This document shows positions 52,928-64,000 of a stretch of DNA of 64,000 bases, piece by piece. Under the pieces are notes generated by a model. That model saw nothing but the letters and a program-made list of their open reading frames with translations, was not told the origin of the DNA and made no database searches. The position numbers and the translations under genes were made by a program. Position 1 is the first letter of the stretch. Each line of letters starts with the position of its first letter. Source of the DNA: Augochlora pura. Its lineage: Eukaryota; Arthropoda; Insecta; Hymenoptera; Halictidae. The DNA is taken from NCBI RefSeq assembly GCF_028453695.1, contig NC_135777.1, positions 24,480,013 to 24,544,012 on the forward strand, read 5' to 3'.

Positions 52928-55900
52928 ATGTGGCGTTTACTGTTTCTTTTGATTGGCTCCGCGATAACCGGAAAGTCGGGCCCCGAAATCGAATATCCCG
53001 AAATACCGGTAGAATATGCGCCTCTGCCACTGGAGGAAAATGCGCCTGTCCCTCTACCTGGGATGCTTTATCCCCGCGAAAGCGAATCGCGAGAGGTAAT
53101 TAGCATTAGTTGCTCGAAAACGACAATTTGGAGAAAAATTCGATTTACAATCGTGAAAAAAGTTGCTTCGAAAGATTCAAGTTAAATGTTGTTAGGTGAA
53201 AACTCTAGACGGTCTATGGGATTTCGTCGTTTCCCCATTGGGAGATTCACTGAAAGGCTACAAAGCGGCGTGGTACGCGAACGATTTGTCCAAGGTAATA
53301 TTACACCATTTACTATTAATTCATTCATTTATCCATCTATTCATCTATATATTTCACCCATTTATTAATTTTTCTATAAAATCTATACGAAGCAAATTGC
53401 GTTTCCTAATAATTTCGACAAAGTGAACGTAACAACAAGGTACCATTTAAAAATTTGCTTAAACGCTTTTAATACTCTGACGAATTTTCAAACGATTTAC
53501 TCGGTTTTCATCATAAAATCGAACAATGATATTTCATCGTGATAGATTACAAATTATAAGTCATAAAATCCACGATCTAGTAATTGTACGCTGCACGTAG
53601 AGTGGTCTCTAATTTGATTTCGTCGTGTGCCTAAATTGTAATAGAAAAGTTTCGAACGTTAGTGTTTCGGTGGATAATTGTTTCGCCAACGACGAGTACC
53701 ACAAACTCGAGAAAACACACTTGACCTGTACACGTGGTTATCCCAGGTAGGAAAAGTAATGCAGATGCCAGTGCCTTCGTCCTATAATGACATCACCACT
53801 TCGAGGGAACTTCGAGATCACGTCGGTGCTGTCTGGTATCAACGAACTTTCTTCGTGCCTTCTGCGTGGCGAGAACAAAGGGTTTTCGTCAGATTTGGAT
53901 CGGTAAATTACCTGGCTCAGGTGGTAAGTACTTTCTCCTATAATTAGAATACGCAACGATGGCGGTGCGGAAAGCTTTTGTAACGAGGCTTTCACTACAT
54001 TTCGTTCCTTCTTTAAAAGTAGTTTAAAAGTCCCCCAGTCTTCTCGCTGTTCGAAATCGCATCTATCCGCTTTTGTCGTATGTTCGCGCGCGCGCACGAG
54101 ATCAACTATGCTCACGCGCCAGCAACCAACATGCTAAAAGCGTCTATAACGTATTTATTCGCACCTAACAGACTCTTTTGTGATTTAACTTCATCCGTAG
54201 CTAAACCGCGCTATTTAACTTGATATACAACACGACCGGTACATCGATTTATACACGACCGGTCGAACTTCGACCGGTACATCACGCATCATTTTATCAA
54301 TGAACATGGAAACGTGCAGAGCATAGATTCAAATATAAACCAATTCTTTTCGAGATGGACGCGTTTAAAAATCCATATGTGTTAAATAGAAAAAAGGAAT
54401 GTCTATAGAAATAAATATATCTTTGTTCTTTTTTTCGTAAATTTCAGTGGATAAATGGTGGCTTGGTGACCAATCATGAGATGGGTCATCTGCCCTTCGA
54501 AGCCGAGATATCGTCCTATTTAATCTACGGCGGTAAAAATCGCATAACTGTAGCAGTAGACAATACGTTGCTGCAGACGAGCGTGCCGCAAGGTAAAATT
54601 ATCAACACCGCCGTCGACAACGGAACTGTACACGTACAAAGTTACACGTTCGATTTCTTTAATTACGCCGGCATCCACAGGCAAGTGAACACGATTTCTA
54701 CTTATACTATTTGTAATATATAATATAAGATTTACATGTTCGTTTCGAAATATTTCGATTGATAATATAACAATAACTTATGTACAACTTGTAACAAAGT
54801 TATAAGGGAGAATAATGAAAACGAAGAAGAATATAACGCACTACGTTGAATGGAATTTGATCAACGCTACGTTAGCATAACAGTCGTCAACCTATGTACA
54901 CCTAGTTATTCGTCACTCGAAAAATTCCATGCTCCCTGAACCGTCGAAAGTATGTCGTTTACAAGCAGATCATTGTCGATATGTTATTATTCCGATGGAC
55001 AAAAGTACGCTATACACCGGCGCGGCACAATCGGTTTATCAGGGAAAGGATTCGAGCAGCTTCCGGTTGTCGATGTGGACGCGTATCAGATTGTAATACG
55101 GGGAAACTCTGAACTTGCAGGCCCGTTTTGCTACACACGAAACCACGCGTCTATATCGAAGACATCACGGTAAGAACAGGATTAATTGGCGACATGGGTA
55201 CCGTGAAATACGACATTCTGCCGGCTGGTTTACACGAGTACGAAATTCCGATCTGCAGAGTGAGCCTGCTCGATGCCGAGGACACTCCGGCCATAAGGGA
55301 GCCAGTTTATGGGTTTTCCGGTACGCTCAGAGTGCCGTTCGCTAGACTCTGGTGGCCCAGGGGCATGAGTTCCAACCCAGGCTACATGTACACGTTGGAG
55401 GTACAGCAAACGCTTCGTTCTTCAACGACGATATAGTTTCAATCGAGTACTGCTTCATTTATTCCCGTTTACGAGTACAACACGCTTTGTTTCGTTTCCA
55501 ACAAATCTTTTGAAATCATTCCTTCCAGATTCTTCCGGTGGATCGTATCGTTGGCGAAACTTGATATTCCCGATGTTTCGATTTCCAGGTCACCTTGACC
55601 GTGGCGAACGAGACCAAAGCAGATGTCTATAGGTTACCGATCGGAATCAGATCATTGGTCTGGACCAATAGCAGCGTGCTCCTTAACGATAGAACGTTGT
55701 ATATGCGGGGATTTGGTAGACACGAGGACTCGATTCTGAGAGGTCGCGGTCTGGATTTAGTCACCGTAGCTAGAGATTACGAGCTGTTGCAATGGGTTGG
55801 TGCAAATGCCTACAGAACAAGTCACTATCCCTACAGCGACGAAGTACTGGACTTGGCTGATCGGTAAAGTTTATTTTCCATGCGGAACAAACATTCTCTA

Positions 55901-57349
55901 TCTCGACTACGACAAATTCCCGATTTTCTGTCTTCATAATCAAATCGGAAGATCGAAAATAATACACCAATATACGTATTCAAATATCTCTGGGAACGAT
56001 AATATGCGATTCGTTCCCACTGGCATATTGTGATATTGTCATACATTTGCCTTCTTTTAAAGATTGGGCTTCCTAATTATCGACGAGTGTCCTTCCGTTG
56101 ACACGGAAAACTTTTCACCGATTCTCCTGGCGCGTCACAAAGACTCGTTATCAGAGCTTATAAGGAGAGACAAGAATCGTCCTTCGGTGATCATGTGGTC
56201 GATCGCTAACGAACCCAGAACGCAATTACCCGAAGCTGGAGAATATTTTCAACAAGTCGCTCATCACACGAAAGTGCTCGATCCTACCAGACCGATTACT
56301 ATCGCCATGGCACGAGCTGTTCAGGTGACGTCAGCCCCTCACGTTACTATCGTTAATATTTATATTAGTATCGTGTTCCACAGAATAATATCTATGATTT
56401 TCTGTATCTATTGGATTTTGTTTACGATACAAAAGGAACACGTGGTGCAATCGAAATAATTCGATAAACGTCGAGATCTTGTTCTGCGAATTTTGCCGGG
56501 TCGTTTCTGACCCGACCAGTATACGCACGCCGCACTTAGTCACCGGACCTCTCAACGGCAATAGTTCATTTCTCAGCGAATCGTTAATTCAAAGAAACTA
56601 ATCGGTACCATTATTGAAAAGTTCTCCTTTAATTTATTTGTAGGAAGACAAAGCTGGCGAATATCTCGATGTGATCAGCTTTAATCGTTACAATGGTTGG
56701 TACAATAATCCAGGTCGTATCGATACGATTGTCAATAGAGTTATCGGAGAAGCTGAAGCATGGCATAGAAAATATAATAAGCCAGTGCTCATGTCTGAAT
56801 ACGGTGCCGATACTATGGTCGGATTACACGAGGTAAATTATACAACAATTAGAAGACACGAAATTTTCTAAATTTAACATCACGTTTCAATTTTACTCAA
56901 AGTGCAAGTTTTTCGTTACTCAAATGCTACCGGATTCAATTCGTTTCAGCTCCCCGAGTATGTATGGAGCGAGGAATATCAAAAAGAAATATTGTCGAAA
57001 CATTTTGAAGCCTTTGACCAATTAAGAAACGAAGGTTTCTTCATTGGTGAATTCATTTGGAATTTCGCTGACTTCCGAACGGCTCAAAGCAAGTACAATA
57101 TATTTTTTTTTAGAAACATTCAGATATCTCAAGAATTAACAATTATTTAATAAATTATTTCATACAGCGTACATAAGAGTTGGCGGTAATAAGAAGGGAA
57201 TATTTACAAGAGAGAGACAACCAAAAATGGCAGCGTATCACGTTCGAAAAAGGTACCATCTCCTTCAAAAGCAACTAGAGGGAACGGAAGTGCCAAACGA
57301 TCTCGACAATTATATTACATTCCGTCATTCTCAACACTCGGAACTTTAA
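52928..57349 (+). CDS. Gus: Lysosomal beta-glucuronidase (GH2), complete, ten coding exons
   Basis: Retaining exo-hydrolase of family GH2 that removes terminal beta-D-glucuronic acid from glycosaminoglycans in the lysosome. Exons: 52928-53095, 53196-53294, 53747-53923, 54448-54680, 55121-55400, 55589-55863, 56063-56324, 56644-56832, 56950-57088, 57168-57349. Total 2004 nt, 667 residues (human GUSB 651), all joins in frame. A short hydrophobic signal peptide (MWRLLFLLIGSAITG) is followed by LYPRESESREVKTLDGLWDF, the usual start of the sugar-binding domain (about 46-225). An Ig-like domain (about 226-320) and a TIM barrel follow. GH2 signature ANAYRTSHYPYSDEV lies at 391-405. Acid/base is Glu461 (SIANEP), nucleophile Glu550 (MSEYGAD), and the glucuronate-specific N-x-K motif is Asn615/Lys617 (GGNKKG). 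Two introns (54681-55120, 57089-57167) read best as GC-AG. The start ATG lies 2 bases after an acceptor-like TTTCAG, so an upstream untranslated exon is likely. Confidence 0.95.
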
Positions 57350-57817
57350 AAAAAATACACAACTTTTGTTAACAAAGTTTTCAAGTACATATTTTTTTAT
57401 TTATAGATATATGAATGTTGTACAAAATAACGTTTGCTTATTTACTCTTTTTCTACAAATATAATTTGTATTTTTCGGAGAATTTTTATTATTTTCAATA
57501 ATTACGATAATGACCGACGTAATAATAATTATTATTGTTACTGCCATCGTCATCATCATCATCATCATCATAATAATAATAATGGCAATAATCATTATTA
57601 TTATAATAATGAATATTATTATTATTATAATAATGAATATTATTATTATTATTATTATTATTAGTCCAACTATCCTTAATTCGATAAAGAAATGAGAAAT
57701 AGTAACATTCCTTTTAAGATAATAATTAAAACAAATCCTATTACGCGATGGGATACTTTTTTTTTTAAGTCTGTTCTAGAGATGTTCAATAATTTTTTTT
57801 AGACTTTTAAGCATATC
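57350..57817. other. 3'-to-3' spacer between Gus and ZNHIT3
   Basis: This 0.47-kb AT-rich spacer holds the 3' untranslated parts of two convergent genes and a compound trinucleotide microsatellite (57548-57663). I saw no canonical AATAAA for either gene. Confidence 0.7.
57548..57663. repeat. Compound (CAT)n(AAT)n(ATT)n microsatellite
   Basis: About seven CAT units, then AAT units, then interrupted ATT units. It lies in the 3' flank shared by Gus and ZNHIT3 and may fall within a 3' UTR. Confidence 0.95.
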
Positions 57818-58422
57818 TTAGCTAGGTTGCTCATTTTCTGGGAGTTCTACAATCTTTAAACACGCGTCTGCCATTTCAATAAATATTGGTTCGCCCATGG
57901 CTAAGGCAATAGCCTTTGTAGGATTTTCATCTACCAAAATTGCACGCATAATATCACGTACGTGTGGATTATTTAAAATACTTTTTAACTTGTCGTTAGA
58001 ACGTAATTGTTCCAATTTGTCTATAGGCACAGTATCTTCTGTAGGAAAATCATACTTTTTACAATTTGTTTTCTTATCGCTAGTAGGTTCGTTCTGCTGA
58101 CATTTTGGTTCACAATTACTAGTCTTGTGTATTTTACAGCAGACTGCGGAGCAACTGACAAAAACAAAGTAAAAGAGATTATAAATATATTTTACAAACT
58201 CGATAAATTGGCATACATATAACATATTAAGATACCAACGTGGATTATTATACTGTTTAATGTAATCGCGCGTGTATCGACATTTGTCATTAATGTGAGA
58301 CATAGTACAACTATAACCTCTGATATACTTACTATATCTCTGTATACTTACTATGGCTCTTTACACGTGGGGCACTTGTACGAACATTCTCCTTTCTGAC
58401 AAACACAACAAGGTTTATTCAT
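57818..58422 (-). CDS. ZNHIT3: Zinc finger HIT domain protein 3, two coding exons
   Basis: Assembly factor for box C/D snoRNPs; in other eukaryotes (yeast Hit1, human ZNHIT3) it pairs with NUFIP1/Rsa1 and works with the R2TP chaperone in the nucleus. Exon 1 is 58422-58352 (ATG at 58422), donor GTAAGT. Exon 2 is 58154-57818, acceptor TTTTTGTCAG. The total is 408 nt, 135 residues; human is about 155. The N-terminal zf-HIT finger is complete with the spacing Cx2C x8 Cx2C x4 Cx3C x3 H x4 C: Cys5, 8, 17, 20, 25, 29, His33, Cys38. A charged linker (about 39-75) leads to the conserved C-terminal helical part (LKSILNNPHVRDIM ... EPIFIEMADACLKIVE), which matches the NUFIP-binding region of the family. 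The intron is 197 nt. The frame stays open into the intron, but the finger is completed only by splicing. Confidence 0.93.
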
Positions 58423-60113
58423 TTTATTCAACAATAATTTTACTTCGTATTTCTGTGACCGCTGGTATTTTGCAAATTCCAACAATGTCCAATGTCAACA
58501 TTAACACATGCATTGATGAATGTTGGATAAATAACCATAAACTATTCCTACTTTATAATAGAACGCACTGCTGTACAGCTAGTAATTCCAAGGTAAGGTG
58601 ACATACATATCTCCAGCAGAGAATCGTCAACCAATCAGAGAATATTGCTTACTGATCCAGCTGCGGCCTGAAGTTGCGCAGGAGTAACATCCTATTATAC
58701 GTACGTATTTTTATTGGCAAATTTCAACTGTCGCACTTTGCATATGTATGACTGTAAAGTAATAGGCCCTATTACTTTACATATTCTCCTATACACCTTC
58801 AGTCCACAGCTCGATCCATTAGCGAGGCTTAACATGGAAATTTCTTTTATTTTGATTGATTAGCGATTTACTGGTGAGACAGTCTGTCCCCGCAGTTAAA
58901 GAAAAACAGGGAAAACAGCGAATGAGCAAGACAGCACCAAATCGGCAAAACTACATGTTAAACAAGTCACATCGACAAACGATGTGGCTTATTTCACTTT
59001 TCATTTGTCACTTTCCATGGAGAGAGCGAGGCCGCAATCCGTGTGCACTCAACCATACATTGAATTTCATGGTATCGTTATGTTTCTCTCGAATGTATCT
59101 CGATGATTTTTTACAATACTTGCGCACGGAGCTGTATGCGTCATAAAATGGTGGGGATGGACGAGCCCAGCTTAGGGAGTACAAAAATTGTGCAGGAGTA
59201 AGACCCATTTTATTCTATGTACATAATAAATTGGAAACCGAGCCAAAATCACAATTTCGTCAACCTGGATTTTCATTCTATAATTCTAGTTTGCAGAATT
59301 ATCCATATACGATGTGCTGAATATCACCGAGAATTTTAGTTTGTAGTTAAGTTTGTAGTTTTTATTTATGCATATTATTACATATACATAAATAGTAGAA
59401 AAACAGGATTCAAGTAATGTTTGTCGTATATAACTTACACGTATTGCACCTGCCTATTGAAAAATTATTCTAAACTAGTTAAACTGTAACACTTGTAAAT
59501 GTACAATTAAAATGGCCAAACATAACGAAGACGTTGCGTCATTAATTATTATACAATGCATATTCTTCATAGTAAACGATTATCCGCTATTTAATGCAAA
59601 ATTCTCGTTAATAATTCTTTCATTTATATTTTGAATATTTGTATAATGCGCCTGCAATAATTTAGTATGCAGAGACGTTCAGATTGAATTTACAAAACTG
59701 AAGTATCTGTTGTGTGAGCAAATTCATGTGACTGTTTGAGTTACTGAAAGCTTCATATATGGGCAACGGAACTTTGAAGTTTTGACGTTACTGTCGTAGA
59801 ATATCGCCATGTTATTAACAAGGTACTACAGAAATTGTTTCTAACGATATCATGACAATAATCCTATTCAAACAGATCTTATTTTATTCGTTTGTTTTTG
59901 CATTTACGCGTACAATAAATTTCTAACATAACCTTCAATTTTCCTGATTCTCTCCAAACATAAGTCTGGTGTACCAAAACATCCGCTTTCTTTTTTTATT
60001 TACAGAACAAGTATGCAATAACTATTACAATTCATTTAAACATGTATTGTAATCAATTTTGTACACTGCCAAGTTCACAGGCCTAGTAACATTTATTAAT
60101 TGTCCATCGAATC
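58423..60113. other. Head-to-head spacer between ZNHIT3 and licorne
   Basis: This 1.7-kb AT-rich interval should contain both promoters and 5' UTRs. A 96-codon plus-strand frame (58856-59146) has no recognisable domain. A short motif, GCAGGAGTAA, occurs twice (58678-58687 and 59191-59200); its meaning is unknown. I see no TATA box that can be assigned with confidence. Confidence 0.6.
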
Positions 60114-61497
60114 ATGGCTCTACGTCGAAAGAAAAACTTGAAACTGCAAGTTTCTGAAGGGACTCCTATGCCCGTGTGCGTATGAAATATTGGAATATTA
60201 TTTATGCTTTTCTTCAAGTTATACTTATTTTTTTATAATCTATACCGCAGTACCCCACCAAGAAATCTAGACAAGAGGACTACTATAACGATTGGGGAAA
60301 GTACATTTGTAGTGGAAGCAGACGATTTAGAAACTATCTGTATTCTAGGACGTGGAGCGTATGGTATTGTGGACAAAGTACGGCACAAACAAAGTGGCAC
60401 CATTATGGCGGTCAAGGTATTCTATATAATAATACCTATCAATTTAAGTAGTTAAAAAATATCTTTCGACAAACACATTTATTTTGTAGAGAATAACAGC
60501 AACAGTTAACACACAGGAACAAAAGCGATTGCTTATGGATTTAGACATATCTATGCGTAGTTCAGCCTGTCCATATACAGTACAATTTTATGGAGCATTA
60601 TTTAGAGAAGGAGATGTTTGGATTTGTATGGAGGTTATGGATATGAGCCTTGACAAATTTTATACAAAAGTGTATAAACATGACCGTGCCATTCCTGAGG
60701 ATATCTTAGGAAAAATTGCTTTTGCAGTAAGAAAACGATTGATCAATTACAGTTAATACTGTATGTGTAATATTTTATTAATTACCATTCTAACTGCAGA
60801 CAATATTTATAGGTAGTCAGTGCATTGCATTATTTGTATTCGCACTTACGAGTGATTCATAGAGATGTAAAGCCTAGTAATATTTTAATTAACCGAAAAG
60901 GAGAAGTAAAAATCTGCGACTTTGGTATTTCTGGTTATCTTGTAGATTCTGTTGCTAAAACAATCGATGCTGGTTGTAAACCATACATGGCTGTACGTAA
61001 ATTTTACATGTTCGATGCGAGCATTGGTTATTATCTATTCAATAAATTCTCCATCGTATCCTTTTTTTAGCCAGAAAGGATAGACCCGTCGGGTAACCCT
61101 TCGCAATATGACATCAGATCCGATGTTTGGTCATTAGGTATATCTCTCGTTGAATTGGCAACAGGAAAGTTCCCGTATGAATCTTGGGGTACACCTTTCG
61201 AGCAACTCAAACAAGTTGTAAAAGACGAAGCACCAAAATTACCAGCTGAAAGATTTTCTGCTAATTTCGAAGAATTTATTGATAAATGGTAAGCAAAAGT
61301 GTTTTCAGCGGAACGTGTTTGTCTATTGCTTATTAATTGGCATTGTTTACAGTTTAATGAAAGATTATTCACGCCGTCCGAATTACAATCAGTTACTGGA
61401 ACTTAATTTTATCACAGAACACGCTACAAAAACTACAAATGTTGCCGAGTTTGTTGGAGAAATTTTAGACTTGCCCGAAGATGAGCAGCCTGTGTAG
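60114..61497 (+). CDS. lic: Dual-specificity MAP kinase kinase 3/6 (licorne), six coding exons
   Basis: Cytoplasmic kinase that phosphorylates p38 MAPK on the Thr-Gly-Tyr loop in stress and immune signalling. Exons: 60114-60175, 60251-60416, 60490-60726, 60813-60992, 61071-61288, 61353-61497. Total 1008 nt, 335 residues (human MKK6 is 334). The N-terminus carries a basic MAPK-docking motif ([10 protein letters not shown], 4-13). The kinase domain has the glycine loop GRGAYGIV, catalytic Lys76 (IMAVK), HRDVKPSN with Asp173, DFG at 191-193, and activation-loop phosphosites Ser201 and Thr205 in the S-x-x-x-T pattern shared by MKK3/6. The APE motif is split by intron 4 (PYMA|PERI). The C-terminal part (FGVP-like [12 protein letters not shown], then [12 protein letters not shown]) matches the family DVD region. 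Exon 1 ends CCCGT|GTGCGT; the stronger-looking GTATGA donor 4 bases on would break frame. All other donors are standard GT. Intron lengths are 64-86 nt. Confidence 0.95.
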
Positions 61498-62795
61498 CAT
61501 ACAACTATTTTTGACATGATGTACCACATGACCTGTAATGTAACTTCGTATTGTGTATCGAAGTTATTTAATCGATTTTCTATATCCAGTTTTATGAATC
61601 GTATCGTTGATTCATCCGAGCGACCTATGTGAATTTCAATCTAGCATTAAAAGAGGATACATAGAACTTTTGTGCAACGAATTCTACCTGAAGTTCATTC
61701 TTTTCATTCGTTCAATATGAAATTTCTACATGATTCTTCGTATTAATCCACCTACGACTAATAGATATTCTGCAGTAAAGAAGTAAAGATATGTAAATAT
61801 ATGCAAATATTTTTTTTCTACGTGATGTAACAATAGTTTGTCATTCTAGCAGTATAGAGAGGTTCAAATTAAAAAATTTACTTGATCATCGCATAGTAAC
61901 GTACACAAGTCGATGTATTCATTAGCAGAATATAATTATGCAGTAATGCAACTGTAATAAAAGATTATACTCTACAGTAGCGATATTAATACGTATAATT
62001 ATACGGGCAATCAACAATAATGTTCACACTTAAAATATTATAAAATTGTAAAAAGCATGTAGTATCTTACAGTAATTGTAGTAACACGAGGACTGCAAAA
62101 CGAATTTCTTTTATACATATTGTAGTTGTGTAATGAAGATAAATTACCAATAAATGTAATTATAAAACGTATAATAAGCTTAAACAGCAAAAATGTAATA
62201 CAACTCTGCAATTAGTCAAATATTTAAAAATACCTAAGTAATATGTAAAAGAAAATGAAGAAACTGTATGAGCATTTATTATAAATGAAAGCTTATGACA
62301 AATTAGTATATCAATTAATATACAATTTCAAATTATAGCAATAACTATTTTTACTAATATTTGATTGCAATTATTGTTAGTAGCAGCAATCGTATTATTT
62401 AATATCGAATTGAAATAATTTTCAGTTTTAAGTTACTCTTTGACATTAAAAAAGATTTTTAGTTGGCCTCATTTTATTTATTTAGTCACCTAATACATTT
62501 ACGTTACGATTACGTGAAACATGTAATACAAATGACAGTTTTTACGCTGAATCTTTGCATTTGTGGACATTTGTTAATAGAAATAACTACAATTACCAGT
62601 AATCAGCAGGGCACATTTATGTATTTATTTAAAAGAAAGTGATCCATAAAATATCTACATGCTGCATATTCTTTTACAGCTATGTTATACAAAACATGGA
62701 ATTCAATTTAGCCAGAAAATAAATATACATATGTTTGATCTTCTTAAAATTATTTCCATTCTTTGAATGCATTCTGTTCGATATCCGTTTTTATT
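61498..62795. other. AT-rich 3' flank of licorne and of the 48-residue gene
   Basis: These 1.3 kb lie between two convergent stop codons. An AATAAA at about 61956-61961 could end licorne transcripts. On the minus strand an AATAAA overlaps the end of the small membrane-protein gene (about 62794-62789). I saw no coding exon. Confidence 0.65.
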
Positions 62796-63112
62796 TTAGC
62801 CATTCACTGGTGGCATTAAAATCATTCCGTTACACTCGGTTGCAATTTTTATACCCAATAGGAAAAATCCTATACTTTTGCACACTGACCTGAAAACAAA
62901 AGGCAGAGTATAAAAATGGTTTCATTAATTGTGTTATCCAATTGTTAGTTAGCATCGATGATATTTTAAATTATAAAATGCGGTTTACAATCAAACTCGA
63001 ACTGAAAGGTTATGAACGTTACAAGAAAAAGTAGAAAATATTAAAATTGTTGAATATACCATACGAAAGGAGTATGATAAATATCCTTTACAAATCGTAC
63101 AATGGACGCCAT
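62796..63112 (-). CDS. Predicted 48-residue single-span membrane protein, two exons
   Basis: I do not recognise this gene. Exon 1 is 63112-63060 (ATG at 63112), ending TG|GTATAT. Exon 2 is 62889-62796, after the acceptor TTGTTTTCAG. The intron is 170 nt with a T-rich 3' end. The product is 48 residues: a short N-terminal amphipathic part (MASIVRFVKDIYHTPFVW), one hydrophobic segment (about SIGFFLLGIKIA), then CNGMILMPPVNG. TAA is directly followed by AATAAA. Size and layout resemble small mitochondrial or ER membrane proteins, but no family is claimed. The donor is chosen because it alone joins both open parts in frame; a donor 5 bases upstream (GTATGG, phase 0) would give a shorter, unlike C-terminus. 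The gene converges on licorne. Confidence 0.55.
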
Positions 63113-64000
63113 TATGAATGGTTATAATGAAAACTGTAAACAATATAAACTTTCAACTATTTTAGATGTTACAACTACGAAAGCGTAGGTTGTGGCTTAA
63201 AAACGCACTATTAACGAAACATAACCTTCAAAAGCATAGAATATTTACACAGAGATGAAGACTGTACAAGAACTTTTGATGTTCGTGTTTCTAAACGTAT
63301 AATCTTTGACCAATGAGAACTGGTCAAACATATCAATTTTATTAACAAATATTAATGAAACATTGCCTAAACAATTGCGTTTTAAATGCCCATTGTTTAT
63401 CTGTAATTGAATTTAATTCCTCGTTTGCAGTTTTCGAAAAATTATCGAGGCAGCTGAGGCCTTTCATGGTATTCGACGGAACGAATCAGTCAAGGTTGTC
63501 GCGTCACATAAAGTTAGATGGCGCTATGAAGGACTCCCACGATATTCTGTTTTCGTAACGTGAAATCTCTGAGAACTGGGGAACGATGGCCGGACAGCGA
63601 AGTTTGAAAACACGTGCTCGTATAATCTTAATTTATTTTATTCTTTTTCGGAAAACGATCTTACACGTGGTGAGTTCTGCATTAGACAAACTGGAGACTT
63701 GAGTAGGAACTAAATTGTAGATGGCGCATATGTTGCCTCTAGTGTGGAGGTCCAATAAGTCACTATATATATAGGTCAGGTCGTGTATTAAATGCTTGTG
63801 ATTACTCGAGTGGGTTCTCTATATTTTACTAACCAATGTATATATATATTAACTAATGACGGCACGCCACGGTTCTGCACCACGTGGTGGAATTCTAACT
63901 TAGGTTTATTGAATCGGGAGGCTTTGAGACCGGGACGCGAGATGGAGCCACCTAATAATAAATAGATAAGTAGTTATAAACAACAATCAACACAGTCATT
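63113..64000. other. AT-rich flank at the right window edge, no gene assigned
   Basis: There is a 67-codon plus-strand frame (63355-63558) and a short frame from ATG at 63587, neither with supporting features. From about 63700 a TATATATA run (around 63764), GC-rich patches and an AATAATAAATAG near 63953 suggest the start of another transcription unit or an LTR continuing past base 64000. This cannot be decided from the window. Confidence 0.4.

Noticed and set aside
58856..59146. 96-codon plus frame in the ZNHIT3-licorne spacer
   Set aside because: No recognisable domain, and it lies where promoters and 5' UTRs of two divergent genes are expected.
63355..63558. 67-codon plus frame and a minus-strand frame starting MKGLSCLDNF at 63467
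   Set aside because: Neither has splice partners or family similarity. The two overlap each other.
63587..63710. ATGGCCGGACAG start with good context (41 codons)
   Set aside because: The frame stops quickly. The GTGAGT-like site inside it gives no evidence of a following exon within the window.

Overview
The window looks like nuclear DNA of an insect. Spliced animal genes with GT-AG introns carry metazoan gene families: a matrix metalloproteinase, lysosomal beta-glucuronidase, ZNHIT3 and an MKK3/6 kinase. A single MKK3/6-type gene and an Mmp2-like propeptide fit an insect. The CpG-rich, microsatellite-rich non-coding DNA suggests Hymenoptera (for example a bee). That last step is inference from composition and family resemblance, not from a marker sequence.

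Layout. The left ~34 kb is mostly intron of one minus-strand gene, a matrix metalloproteinase of Mmp2 type. I can place its signal-peptide exon (34033-33941), a propeptide exon (12414-12313) and the exon with the cysteine switch and furin-type site (11109-10940). The catalytic and hemopexin exons were not found and probably lie beyond base 1. Its introns are about 21.5 kb, 1.2 kb and at least 10.9 kb. They hold a 0.58-kb mariner-like foldback element (15552-16130), a possible solo LTR near 29.9-30.1 kb and many simple repeats. From 34 to 52.9 kb there is an ~19-kb gene-free, microsatellite-rich interval.

The right 11 kb is compact. A complete ten-exon beta-glucuronidase gene (52928-57349, +) is followed by ZNHIT3 (58422-57818, -), the MAP kinase kinase licorne (60114-61497, +), and a two-exon gene for a predicted 48-residue single-span membrane protein (63112-62796, -) that I do not recognise. 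The four genes alternate in direction (convergent, divergent, convergent), so each has its own promoter. Their products act separately: lysosomal glycan breakdown, box C/D snoRNP assembly, p38 stress signalling, and an unknown membrane role.

Most long open frames in the left 52 kb are chance frames in CpG-rich DNA and are not annotated. Exon borders come from reading splice signals by eye with phase and family alignment. They are internally consistent (every join keeps frame) but untested against transcripts.
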